Under the pieces are notes generated by a model. It saw only the letters and a list, made by a program, of their open reading frames with translations. It searched no databases and was not told the origin of the DNA. A stretch of 64,000 nt of DNA from Shinisaurus crocodilurus (lineage: Eukaryota > Chordata > Lepidosauria > Squamata > Shinisauridae), in assembly GCA_021292165.1 (NCBI GenBank), contig CM037876.1:281144521-281208520 (forward strand), given 5' to 3'. Positions 54,288 to 64,000 of this stretch are shown piece after piece (the first letter of the stretch is position 1; each line of letters begins with the position of its first letter). Made by a program: the position numbers and the translations under genes.

Positions 54288-55144
54288 CATGGGAGTAGGG
54301 AAACTGATCCTGTGAAAAGGACAAGTCCAGTTGTAAATACTTTTAAATATAACATTCCAAGCGGGCATCCATATGGAGATCGCCGTGTCTGTTGATGGCT
54401 AAATTATTGTGTGTACATGTGCATGCTCTGCCACTAGACTGCTAGTCTTGAGAAAGGGCACGTTGAGGTGACCGTTGCCATTTGACAGTGTGCATCCCAG
54501 ACTGTGCATTCATTACTGTGCATTCCTTCCCTGCTAACCCATACCTAAGAAGGCTCCACCCTGTCAAACCCTCCTGGCTCCAACCACCTCTTCCAAACCT
54601 GTTCAGCTGGTAGAATTTTTGAAAGAAAAGGGTCACACTGTCTTGTACGGTTGGCAAAGTTAGAGGCAATTACTTGCAAAGGGCAGGTTCATAGAATAAC
54701 TGGAGCAGCATCCCACCTGCTTTGACATGGGCCTGTGTTATGCTGCTCCATTAGTGTATAGGACATGCATACACACAGATTTACACACATGCATACAAAT
54801 ATGCACATATACACATGCGTGCACACACACACATCTTAATATTCCTGATACAGATTGCTCTAAGAGGATCTCTGGGGGAGAGACTGGAAAGTGCAGATGA
54901 CAGGGAAATCAGTGGGGGAAGGGGGTCGGGGCACCTTTGGGGGGGGGTTGCAGTAAAGGCCTTGCATAGGAATATGCAGTCCCTGGGCCACAGGTTGTGC
55001 ACTTCGAGTATCCTGGGCAAGCCTGATGTTGAAGTAAGCTGAGCACTAGATGACTTTACACCTTTGTGATTCCACATAAAAGATTTGCACATGGGCAAAG
55101 CTGTTTTTTTTTTATGCAATGATGTTAGACAAATACATTCTGAG
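54288..55144. other. Unassigned DNA
   Basis: CA-rich imperfect repeats at 54770-54835. A 141-codon minus frame (54781-55206) has no domain and runs into a MITE; not considered a gene. Confidence 0.4.
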
Positions 55145-55562
55145 TAGGAATGTGCAGATCTGCAAAACTTGAGCTCGTCTTCAGGGTTCTCCAATTTCCA
55201 CCTCAAAGCCCAGTCTGACCTGTATCCGTATCAGGCCGTGAGCTTTCCCCCCTTCTTTACTGCATGGAAATTTGAGCACATTTCGGTGCTCATTTTTCAA
55301 AATGTGTGCGTTTTTCAACTGTATGTTTTCTCCCATTGACGAAAGCATGTTTTTGTGCATTTTTAAAGTGTATGCATTTTTCAGGCATGTTTCCTAAACA
55401 TGCATATATTTGAATGCATTTTGTTGTTGCCCTGAATCACATTGCAAGCAAATGTACAGACGTATGACCACACAAATTACATTTGAGTCCGCATTTGGTT
55501 TCATGAGATGCAGATAAATCCTGGTCAAAAATAAACTGAAACAAACTCTTTTCCCATCCCTA
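55145..55562 (-). mobile_element. TAGGGATG-type MITE, copy i
   Basis: TAGGAATGTGCAGATCTGC, AACTTGAGCTCGTCTTCAGG, TGTGCATTTTTAAAGTGTAT and TTTTCCCATCCCTA. TA at both ends. Full length. Confidence 0.85.
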
Positions 55563-55579
55563 ACTGAGGAATTTAGCTC

Positions 55580-55995
55580 TCTAAAGGCTCAATCCTGTGT
55601 CCTTCCGACCTTGTCTGGGGGGACATAGGATTGGGGCAGGAAGGAGCTGTGACCTTGGAAATCCCTTCCAAGGTCGCAGTGCGGTGAAGCTCCCCCTACC
55701 TCATAGCCACCATGGTTTTTTCTGCACCGGCAGGGAGTTGAACACAGAAGACCCTGCTTCAGTTCCCCCATGGGGGGGCATTCCTGGGAGGGAGGAACAA
55801 GGCTCTGCCAGATTCTGAAGAATCCAGGCAGTACCTCAGCCTCTCCTCCTCATGAGGAGAGGTAAAACATCTAGACAGTCTAAATCGGCTATCTAGATGT
55901 TTTTGAGGGAGAGGGGAGCACAGCAGATATCCTATCTGCTGCGCTCCTCCTGCCCTCAATAGGATGCCCGTAATCCTCCTGGTTCGGTGTTGAAA
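55580..55995. mobile_element. GC-rich palindromic element, CAATCCT type
   Basis: GGCTCAATCCTGTGTCC and GGGACATAGGATTGGGGCAG bound an end hairpin; internal arms include CCTTGGAAATCCCTTCCAAGG, CCTCTCCTCCTCATGAGGAGAGG-like and ACATCTAGACAGTC...GGCTATCTAGATGT. The right end AGGATGCCCGTAATCC resembles the 46540 fragment. Family related to, but not identical with, the 4992 element. Confidence 0.5.
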
Positions 55996-56544
55996 ATGCC
56001 ATAGAAAGATGGAGTTTACATTCTACAACAAGTGAATAGGAAAAAGGCAGAGGTGAGGTCAGGAATCAACTCCTACAAAATGGGAGTGGGTGGGTACCCT
56101 AGAGTCAGCAGCAGAGAGTAAGCGAGAATGTAAGAATAAGGGAACAGGGTCCATTTCTTCACAACGGTTCATTTTCTAGCTCAGGTATTCAGAGTACTTA
56201 CACAGATGAGTTTAGTTCAACCAACATCACAGATAAGATGAAGGTAGTTCCATGGTAACTGATGTTTTCTTTGGGGGAAGTGCAAGGAAACATTTTATAT
56301 TCTAAATTTGCACTTTTATTTGAGCCAAATGAGGTAAATACATCTCTCTAAAAATATCTTCAAGGATCCAAATAAATACTTAAAATCCATTCAAGGTACT
56401 TGAGGTGATCCAATGATATTAATGTTAAGACTGGTAACTCATGTTTAGAGCAGCCATATCTAAAGACTGTTTAGCCATCATGATGTCCAACCTCTGGGAG
56501 GAGGAGGAGGAGGAGGAGGAGGAGGAGGAGGAGGAGGAGGAACT
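55996..56544. repeat. Unassigned DNA ending in (GGA)n
   Basis: A (GGA)n of about 14 units lies at 56498-56540. The rest is unassigned. Confidence 0.5.
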
Positions 56545-56745
56545 CATGTGAGACCATATCCATACAACCAGCGTAACTCTTTTAACAGTCACATTCCTTG
56601 CACAGGGAACCTTGGGAATTGTAGTTCTGTGAGGGAGGGCCTAGGGATTAGCACATTACCATAGTATAATTCCCAGGTTTCTGTGGGGGAAACTGTGACA
56701 GTTAAAGTGGTAGAAATGTTATGTATATTCATAGTGTAGGAGTCT
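56545..56745. mobile_element. Palindromic MITE with AGTTAAAGTGGTA end
   Basis: TTTTAACAGTCACATTCCTT and GGGAACCTTGGGAATTGTAG on the left mirror AATTCCCAGGTTTCTGTGGG and ACTGTGACAGTTAAAGTGG on the right. Ends resemble the outer ends at 28192-28737. Confidence 0.6.
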
Positions 56746-57748
56746 AGATGGCATCTTTGGACACTGGTTCTAATTTTACTGTTATCTTTTTCTCAGATAA
56801 ACTCTAACAACAAAAACAATCATCAATTTAAGCATCAGAAGCAAACTGTGAGTTCAGGCATGGTGTATTTATTTTTGCTGTCTCTCCGAACAAAGGAGCC
56901 AAACAATAAAAACATGAAACAGCAAACATTTAATCAAAATTGTCACATATGTGGGAGAAAAGTACAGTAACTTGTTACACAGCATTATGGGTACCTACTT
57001 TTAAAACAGCTGATTGGATTCTCCCACCATGAGGTAAATTTCTTAGAAAAGCCTTTCTTACATTTTCCTAGTTCCATGTCCACAGATGAATGGGAGGTGT
57101 ATCAGAGATCACAGGGAAGGGTGTTTCAGTTGGGAATTTTGAACCTTGCTACTCTTCTCCCAAATACTCCATTCAGCCACTAAACAAACTCTGTCTTCTT
57201 CTGTGCTGCTCTTCACATTACTTCTTATCCTCTCCCCTCTCCTGCTGTGTCAAGGTCAAGAAACAAAGAGAGTAAATCTTCAATAATGGACATTTCCCTC
57301 TGTGAGGCCCCCTAAGGTAAAGCCTTGTTCTGCAATTAGTGTCGCTTCAGCAAGCGAGCACAGAAAGTGAAGCAAAGAGAAGCCCTTCCAAATTACAGTC
57401 ATTTTCTCTGCAGATTTCTTTTCCTATCCCCAGGAGCACCAAGAAGCTACTGGCTGTGGCAGTATGAGAGAGAGAGAGAGAGAGAGAGAGCTGCATAGAG
57501 AAGCAGATTCCATCTGTGTCTTTATGGGAGAGGGTCATGTCGGGTTGCCAGTACTAAACATCTGGGCTGACTTAGAAGCTCCTTGCAACGTTGTATGAAA
57601 AAATGCCTACTATGGATGCTGGTAAACGCATCTGTTTTTAAGGTGAAGGGAACCCGTGTCCCTGAATTGGTCTCAGAGTGAGAGGCCAGGGGTGTCATGA
57701 GACACCCTCCAGGGTGCTACACCCCTCTGGAAAGGAAGGTCAGGCATT
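56746..57748. other. Unassigned DNA with (GA)n
   Basis: A (GA)n run lies at about 57465-57490. No gene or transposon otherwise recognised. Confidence 0.4.
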
Positions 57749-57756
57749 CTCTTTTG

Positions 57757-57890
57757 CAGAGATGGGCAACTTGTGGTCCTCCAGATGTTTTGGCCTACAA
57801 CTCCCATGATCCCTCACTGTTGACTATGCTGTCTAGGGCTGATAGGAGTTGCCAAAATAAGTTAGAGAGCCCACAAGTTGCCCACCCCTG
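57757..57890. mobile_element. Palindromic hAT MITE with 8 bp TSD
   Basis: CAGAGATGGGCAACTTGTGG, GTTTTGGCCTACAACTCCCA and CACAAGTTGCCCACCCCTG. Flanks CTCTTTTG (57749-57756) and CTCTATTG (57891-57898) agree at 7/8. Same family as 8110-8243. Confidence 0.85.
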
Positions 57891-57929
57891 CTCTATTGGA
57901 TCCTTGGAATGATTCTCTACTCCCTAGTG

Positions 57930-58171
57930 CAGTGGTTCTCAACCTTTTTTTGCCCCATGCACCCTTTTCACCATATGTCTGAATGTCATTTTCCCCCTTT
58001 CCAAGATTGTCTGACTTAATCTGTGCCATACAATAAGGTGTGATGTCCTGTAGATTATGTACAATCTGTAGAATTGTAATTTGTAGAAAGATCAGTATTC
58101 CAACAGTTTGAGTCTGTGGTCCCAGTACCCCCCCCCAACCCTAAAATCCACCCCCAGGGTGAGAACCCCTG
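57930..58171. mobile_element. hAT MITE with perfect 8 bp TSD
   Basis: Ends CAGTGGTTCTCAACCT and GGGTGAGAACCCCTG, the classical hAT/Charlie terminus. Flanks CCCTAGTG at 57922-57929 and 58172-58179 are identical. 242 bp, non-coding. Confidence 0.9.
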
Positions 58172-58179
58172 CCCTAGTG

Positions 58180-58415
58180 GTTTAGCATGGAAAAGGAAGC
58201 TCCAATATCCAGTGTTACAAGCTGCATAGATTGGAGCTTTTCCAGAAATGGAGTTGCACTGAGAAAGAATGTTTAATAGTATAATGTGAAAGCTGTCCCA
58301 GAGACGAAAGGGGGAAGAGGAGGAGGACGAGTGAGATGGCTGTCAGCCATGGAAGTTGTGCAGTTATTGCGTTTCTTCTGAGAAGGGGGGAATTGCATTA
58401 GGAATTGGGAACCTG

Positions 58416-58451
<36 letters not shown>

Positions 58452-58492
58452 CTTCCTCCCTTACACTCTGCCCAAAGGGAGAGGGCACTATA
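58180..58492. other. Unassigned DNA with (GA)n
   Basis: A (GA)n of about 13 units lies at 58413-58440. Nothing else recognised. Confidence 0.45.
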
Positions 58493-58905
58493 TAGGGATG
58501 TATGAGAAATTTGACTCAGTTCATTTTTTATAAGGAATTACCCAGTTTGCACCTCCCATAAACCAAACACAGATCCAAATGCAATCTGCAGTTGACATCC
58601 ACACATTTCCAAGCTTGCTGATTCACGGAAGAAAAAAAAATGTGTTTGAAAAATGTGCACATTTGAAAAATACACATGAAAAAAATAAGCACTTTTGAGA
58701 AATGCATGGGAAATATATGTGCACATTACAGAAATGTGCACAACTGATGCATACATTTGGGGAATACACTTGAAAATAACACAAATTTTCATGTGAAAAA
58801 AAAAGAGTAACACTCACAATCTGAAACAGACACGAGTCAGAATGAGCTCTGAGGAGGAATTCAGAGAACCTGAAATTGAGTTTTGCTGGTTTGCACATGT
58901 GTATG
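58493..58905 (+). mobile_element. TAGGGATG-type MITE, copy j
   Basis: TAGGGATGTATGAGAAATTT, AATTACCCAGTTTGCACCTC, TTGAAAAATGTGCACATTTG, ACAGACACGAGTCAGAATGA and TTTTGCTGGTTTGCACATG. Nearly full length, plus orientation. Confidence 0.85.
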
Positions 58906-59899
58906 CAGGAATGCTTAATATCAGGAGAAGTCCCAAAAGAGGGAGACATACCTTAACCACAGCAAGGCTTTACCAGTTGAAGTCAACTGGAAACAGGAAC
59001 TGCAGAAAATGAGCACTCAAGCCCAGGACTACATTCCCTTTTCTGGAATCAACTGGAATTTGAGCTACAGAGGTGCAAGAACATGCACCCAGTCAGGAGC
59101 TCCAAAATTTAGACAGAGTGCCTGCCAACCAAACTCACAAAGGATGCAGCACAGCAGGAACTCCAGGGAAGGAGACTCTGCAGAACTGTTCAGATCAGGG
59201 ATTCTGAGGCAGTTATGGAGAAAGCTGGTCCTTGAATGGCAATTTCCAGGTGAACAAAAGAGAAAAAAAACCATTTTCTTGTTTCTGACTAACAAAAGAA
59301 GATCTAGGCTTTAGGTGAAATTTAAAGTATTTCCAGTAAAGTACACTTGAAATCTGAGAGCTCTCCATAGTCAGTCAATACGTGTGGCTTTGATTAGATT
59401 AGAAACTGAAGGAAGATTTCTAATATAATTAACAATTTCAGGAAGTCCCATGCTAATATATAAAGGCTGTGGACATGTCCTTGTCCATTTCAATTGAGGG
59501 AAAGTTTCAGGGAAAGTTTCAAGTGCATTTCACCCCAGTTTTCTATATCCTTTCCAGACTAACTGACCTTTCCAGACAAAATGTAATCTTTTGAGCCAAG
59601 GCGCTCGTCTGGGACACACACAAAATGGCAACAGAATTGTGCTCTCCAGCAACACTCAGTGTTGGCAGCAGTGCCATGGTTCTTAAAGCAGGATGTTCTG
59701 CCAGAGGGGCAGCAGGAGAAAATGATGAAATTTGTGCTTTTTAAAATAAATAAATATGTTCTTCTAAAATGTACCATGTAACACAAATGGAAACATTTAC
59801 TTATAATTATGACAGGTATATGAAGGTATAGCTTACTAGCAATACACTAACCTACCTGCAAGTGAATCTTGCAATTCAAAGCCAATTTTGGATTTAGAA
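58906..59899. other. Unassigned DNA
   Basis: A 101-codon plus frame (59009-59314) is Gln/Ser/Arg-rich with no recognised domain. A small tandem duplication, GGGAAAGTTTCA, lies at about 59498-59520. No repeat identified otherwise. Confidence 0.4.
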
Positions 59900-60299
59900 T
59901 GCAATCCTATGGATTGCGCCCTCAATGCTCATAAGACCCCAAACTCGGAGGCTTTCGAGCATCCTATGCATTGAGGGAGTCCTCCCACGCCCTGCACTTT
60001 CTCTGGACGGGTTTTTTTTGCTGGTCTAGCAGGAACATTCCCTAGGTAACTCGTATCCTGGCCTCTCCTATCCTCCCCCTCCCTGACCACTGGAACACCC
60101 CCTTTTACCCCTCTCTGAGGTTGCGTTCCCAATCTTGGAGAGGCAGCCGGCACAATTTTTTCTGTGCTGGCTGCGAGGGGGAGCGAGGTCGGAGCTCTGA
60201 TTCCCAGCTCCGAGGTTGGAGCTCTGTTTCTGACTTTGGAGCTGGGAATTCGAAATATCCTATGGCCCCTCAGATGCTGTCTAGGGGCCATAGGATTGC
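59900..60299. mobile_element. GCAATCCTATGG-ended element, copy 2
   Basis: Starts GCAATCCTATGGATTGCGCC, with AACTCGTATCCTGGCCTCTC, GAGGCAGCCGGCACAATTTT and TGTGCTGGCTGCGAGGGGG in the middle, and a terminal hairpin ATCCTATGGCCCCTCAGA / TCTAGGGGCCATAGGAT. Parallels 4992-5384 throughout, so the two define a family. Confidence 0.8.
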
Positions 60300-60440
60300 T
60301 CCTTCCATGGGTCAGATTTGTGAATAATTCATATTTTAAAATAAATTGACACATACACAGGTCTTCAAAGACTCAATGTCTGAATTGCTGTTCAGTTTAC
60401 AGTCTGCCTCACCCCTGAATTTTATGAAACTCAGTTGGAT

Positions 60441-60475
<35 letters not shown>

Positions 60476-60617
60476 CGTAACTGCAGCTTAATGGTACAGT
60501 CACCAAAGTTTTTATGCTGTGTTCAGTCCACAGTGCACATATTTCCCACAACTTGGGCCCACTGAAGTCCCCACAAGTATTTCTAGAAGAAAAGAAAGCT
60601 TGAGAATGATATCTTAC
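60300..60617. other. Unassigned DNA with (TC)n
   Basis: A (TC)n of about 13 units lies at 60446-60472; no other feature. Confidence 0.45.
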
Positions 60618-60713
60618 AGTGCAATCCTATGCATGCTTTACTCAGAAGTACTAAGTCCCATTGAATTCAGTGGGACTTATTCCCCGATAAGCATTATAGG
60701 ATTGCAGCCTTAA
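60618..60713. mobile_element. Short GCAATCCTAT palindromic MITE, copy 3
   Basis: CAGTGCAATCCTATGCATGC, TCCCATTGAATTCAGTGGGA and CATTATAGGATTGCAGCC. The best preserved of the three copies. Confidence 0.85.
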
Positions 60714-62209
60714 TTGCCTTTACAATGCCAAGAGCTTCCCTGCTAGGTAAAGAGAAGAGAAATGAGCATGATCCTCCTTGATTTGTTGAACTTCCTGCAT
60801 TGTGCAGAAAAGTGTTTCATACTTTTTCATACAAAAGCTGCAGGCAGGATACTGTACTTAAGGAGGGAATGTTACACTGTGATTAGACTTTGCCTGAAGA
60901 TTTGCACAATAGATATAACATTTAGAGGAAGCATTGTTTTGCTGGGTGTCACAAAGCCCCGCCCATTTCAATAGCATAGTTTCTATAGCAACTGAGCAAC
61001 TAAAAGAGCTCCCTCTCCCAAGGAAAAAAAATGAGCAGAGAGGAAGGGAAGGAGGAATCAAAGCTTGTGACTAATGTGCTCACCCGAAATGCATGATGGT
61101 ATTATAGCACCCACAGTCACGTCTCTTCCCTGTGTGGGGTGTCCTTAGGAAAGTTACTGCAAACCACACAAAGGTATGCTTTGCTAAGTGATTGTACAGA
61201 TTAGGGATTGCTAAAATCTTCTTTCTTATTTAATTCAGGAGGGTCCCCTGCAGTCCAGAAGAATGTGTTGGCTTTGCACTTAAGACCAGAGTGTGATTTC
61301 AGCCACAGTACTCTAAATCCAAAGCATTCCCCCACCCCTCTCCAGTTACTGCCAATGCAGGATTATTCCCTACAGAGCAATCACAAGAACTTTAACTACT
61401 CTGCTTCAAGCCATTTAAAGGAGAGAGAAAAAAGTGTTGTAGTCACTTTCTTTGGGTGTGTGTCCCCCCCCACCACCACCACCATGAATAAGCCACTTTT
61501 TGGAAAGATGTTCTTGCTGTGCATATTTTTTTCTGCTCAATCAATGAAGATACAGAAGGTTCTCTGTTTTATTCTAGCTGTATCAATTTCTCTGTGTGTG
61601 ACTGAGCCAGAAGTATATATCGAGTGTCTTTTCCTTGTCATATGGTGTCTACAAGGAGTCAGGGCAGCAGGGAAGGGCTGATATGCGGTTTTAGTGCATC
61701 TGATCTTTACAATCCACAAGGTTCCTGTGTCTAACCTGAACTGATTCCCCAGTAGCTTGACCTGGGCAATAGCAAAGGATTCACAGTACCAGTGCAGGCG
61801 GTACAGCGGGCACAGGGAACCTCTGGCCCACAGGCAAAATATGGTCCATCCAGCCCACCAAGCTTCTCTCCCAGGCTGTGGCCCTTTCCCCTGCAGCAGA
61901 GCAGATCAAATAACATATTTTCCTTCTCTCAATGCTGGGGCTAGGGAAAAGGGGGTACAGGGACAGTCTACACAGAAGAGCCAACATGTTGTACAATATG
62001 GAACCTTCCTTTTTCTGTCTCCTACTATTCCAGTGTTGTTGTCCTGTTGCACTGCAAGCTGGAGCAAGGGAGCCTCCCATGAGGACATGCACATAAATGC
62101 AAGGTGCTATATGTTAGGACTAAGTTTTCTGGTGGGTCTCAAACCCAAGACCCTTGGAATAGGTGTCTGTGTGTCCTGCTTCAGCTGAAGCACAGCAAGC
62201 TACTCTAAA
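60714..62209. other. Unassigned DNA
   Basis: About 1.5 kb. Plus-strand frames of 157 (61208-61681) and 143 codons (61757-62188) have no recognised domain. The first has a hydrophobic stretch (FLLCIFFSAQ, VLCFILAVSISLCV) that could look like a membrane segment but lacks other support. No transposon signature seen; could include conserved DNA. Confidence 0.35.
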
Positions 62210-62355
62210 TTGGCCGAGTCACCTATTGTGATGCCCATGCTAGAGGACACCTCCTCTGAGGAGGATCTAGAGGTCCCAGAGATGGATGATGCCATTGAAC
62301 CATCCATATCAGGAGACCTGGGGGAGCTTAGACCCTCAGGGGAGAGGACCATGGA
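62210..62355 (+). other. Short acidic open frame cut by a SINE
   Basis: From 62210 the frame reads an acidic peptide (LEDTSSEEDLEVPEMDDAIE, then SGDLGELRPSGERTM) before running into a minus-strand SINE at 62356. After the SINE, GAGGAGGGGAGCTCTGCTTC continues in a similar Glu/Ser-coding style. Possibly a remnant of a retroelement or host coding exon, but I cannot assign it. Confidence 0.25.
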
Positions 62356-62580
62356 TATTTATTTATTTATTACATTTATACCCCGCCTTTTTTCCTGCAA
62401 GGAACCCAAGGCGGCTTACATAGTCCTCCTCTCCATGTTATCCTCACAACAACCCTGTGAGGTAGGTTAGGCTGAGAGTCAGTGACTGGCTCAAAGTCAC
62501 CCAGTGAGTTTCATGGCCGAGCGGGGACTAAAACCTGGATCTCCTGAGTCCCAGTCCAACACTCTAACCACTACGCCACA
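62356..62580 (-). mobile_element. Sauria-type tRNA SINE, copy 7
   Basis: Minus-strand copy with a (TTTA)n tail and body as in the others; the 5' end stops at CTACGCCACA, a few bases short of the full head. Confidence 0.9.
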
Positions 62581-62739
62581 CCCCGCAGGAGGAGGGGAGC
62601 TCTGCTTCAGAGACAGAGGCTGAGTGACTCCCTGGTCCCAGAGAGTGGCATTGGCTTAAGAGGCAAATCAGCAGGGTTCCTTTAGGAAGAAGCACCCGAC
62701 TCCAAAAAAGGACTACTCAAGAGAAGGGGACTTCTCAGG

Positions 62740-63201
62740 TAGGAATGTATCAAATCAGTGAAATCTGGCTTGTTTGAGCTCGCTGGATTCCTGCCCACTT
62801 CCGAGCCGATGATCGGAAGCGGGCCGAGTTGAGTTTTTTTTGCACAAATCTTGCTAAACCACATGTTTTTTGGGCACCACTATGCAGAAAAACAGCCGCT
62901 TTTTGTGCAAAACAACACCCCAAAACATGTGGATCTAGAATGATTTGTGCAAATTGTACACGTTGCATTAAAAACATGTGCTTTCCAGGTGCCGTTTTGC
63001 ATGAATTCCATTGGCAGTTAGGGAAAAATGCACAAATTGCGGTCCATCTTACAGATGGAAGTCCACGAGCTGGCTAGACTTGCACTGTAAAAATTAAAAA
63101 CAAAGCTCACAATCTGGTATGGACTTGAGTCAGAACGAGGTTCAAGATGGAATTCAGAGAACTTCAGCAAGGTTCAGTTTTGTTGATTCACACAGCCCTA
63201 G
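62740..63201 (+). mobile_element. Chimeric TAGGGATG MITE (subfamily 3 head, subfamily 1 tail)
   Basis: Head TAGGAATGTATCAAATC, CTGGCTTGTTTGAGCTCGCT, GATCGGAAGCGGGCC and AACATGTGGATCTAG match the foldback at 24684. From about 63085 it becomes AAAGCTCACAATCTGG, TGAGTCAGAACGAGG, TTCAGCAAGGTTCAG and TGATTCACACAGCCCTA, the right end of subfamily 1. One pair of outer ends bounds both parts. Confidence 0.65.
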
Positions 63202-64000
63202 TCCCTGTAACGGTTCAAGGGGCTGGGGGATTTGCTCTGACATTTGCAGTGTGGGTGGGGGGAATAGTAACCCTCCATCCCCCATATCACAGTTCCAATT
63301 TAAATTGGTCCATCATGGGTGCCCCCCCCCAACATTGAGAGATGCATTCACACATCTCCAGTGTTAGGTATAATTTGGCCTTTCAAGCCCAATTCCTTTA
63401 TCAATCTCAGCTTTTCCTCAGCTGTTGTATTGGATCAGCCGGCTTCAGGAAGGACCTCATAAACATATTGTGTTCTTAGTATTACTTCTAACTGACCCAA
63501 GATGCTGTTGCCCAGAACTGTCCTTGCCCTTATGAACACTATAGATGAAAGTGTCAGGAATGTGTCAAGAGTCTCCACATTGCGGTCCTCTTGCTATTCT
63601 AATGTCTTGTCATTTCAGCAGATCTTCTAAGACAGTTTCCACCTGCAACTAATTATCTGTGTAGTCATTTCAGAAGCCTTGTGGAGCTGAGAATGCCAGG
63701 CAGAAATGTAAGAAATCATCGACGACGACATTTTGTTTCCTTCAAAACACTGATTATGCTACTTCTGATATCTACAGAGAAGAGTACCCCCTTCTCTAAA
63801 AGATGCCAGAATTACCATTTTTCATTCAATAGTGAACGTGAACTAAGGGAGGGGAGGGGGCTAAAATCCAAAATGAACATTGCCACCTGTCAGTTATACC
63901 TTATATGGCCCTATTATGTATGTGCTGCAGTCTTCTGGAACAGGTTTAGCTATACTTAAGTCCCAGTGTTCTCATACCACCTCTTGTTAAAGACATGGAA
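63202..64000. other. Unassigned DNA
   Basis: The final 800 bases show no gene or named repeat. A 92-codon plus frame at 63681 and an 82-codon frame at 63119 have no domains. Confidence 0.4.

Noticed and set aside
61208..61681. 157-codon frame as a membrane protein gene
   Set aside because: One hydrophobic stretch but no start context, splice evidence, conserved domain or neighbouring gene structure.

Overview
This window looks like intergenic or intronic DNA of a squamate reptile (lizard or snake). The main evidence is seven copies of a tRNA-derived SINE with the sequence and 3' tail typical of the Sauria SINE. These sit with CR1 and L2 LINE fragments, a 5S-rRNA-derived SINE, CR1/L3-like tails, and many hAT, Tc1/mariner-type and Harbinger-like miniature elements. 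I found no convincing host exon on either strand. Nearly all longer open frames are LINE remnants, GC-rich palindromes read in several frames, or repeat shadows. Family names rest on recognition by eye, since no repeat library was searched.

Layout. 0-8 kb: two Sauria SINEs, an hAT element with a target-site duplication (TSD), a ~390 bp GCAATCCTATGG-ended element, and a GC-rich palindromic element starting with a pogo/Tigger-like end. 8-14 kb: foldback hATs (one with a perfect 8 bp TSD) and a heavily nested zone where CR1 is split by a LINE tail and L2 is split by a MITE and an hAT. 14-26 kb: a 5S-derived SINE with a CR1 tail, short GCAATCCTAT palindromes, an unusual LINE with a C-terminal C2H2 finger inserted into a MITE with a 9 bp TSD, a CR1 3' half, and a foldback MITE. 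26-32 kb: a cluster of tRNA-Ala-like SINEs, long foldback elements and a GAGTC-rich hAT-like element. 32-42 kb: several repeat-poor blocks (33.2-33.9, 38.2-38.9, 41.1-41.7 kb) that could be conserved non-coding DNA, plus Harbinger-like elements with a nested Tigger-like element. 42-48 kb: an hAT, SINEs, MITEs and an ancient MIR-like SINE. 48.09-51.43 kb: a 3.3 kb minus-strand L2-clade LINE with recognisable endonuclease and RT motifs, several frameshifts and a 294 bp repeated 5' monomer, but no 3' end. 52-64 kb: a minisatellite, SINEs, MITEs, two adjacent hATs with 8 bp TSDs, and a chimeric MITE.

No genes work together here in the operon sense. The repeated theme is non-autonomous palindromic DNA elements inserted into one another, together with decayed LINEs that probably supplied the SINE machinery (CR1 for the 5S SINE). 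The most unusual items are the MITE superfamily with TAGGGATG ends in several internal forms, including one hybrid, the GAGTC-array element, and the L2 with tandem 5' monomers.
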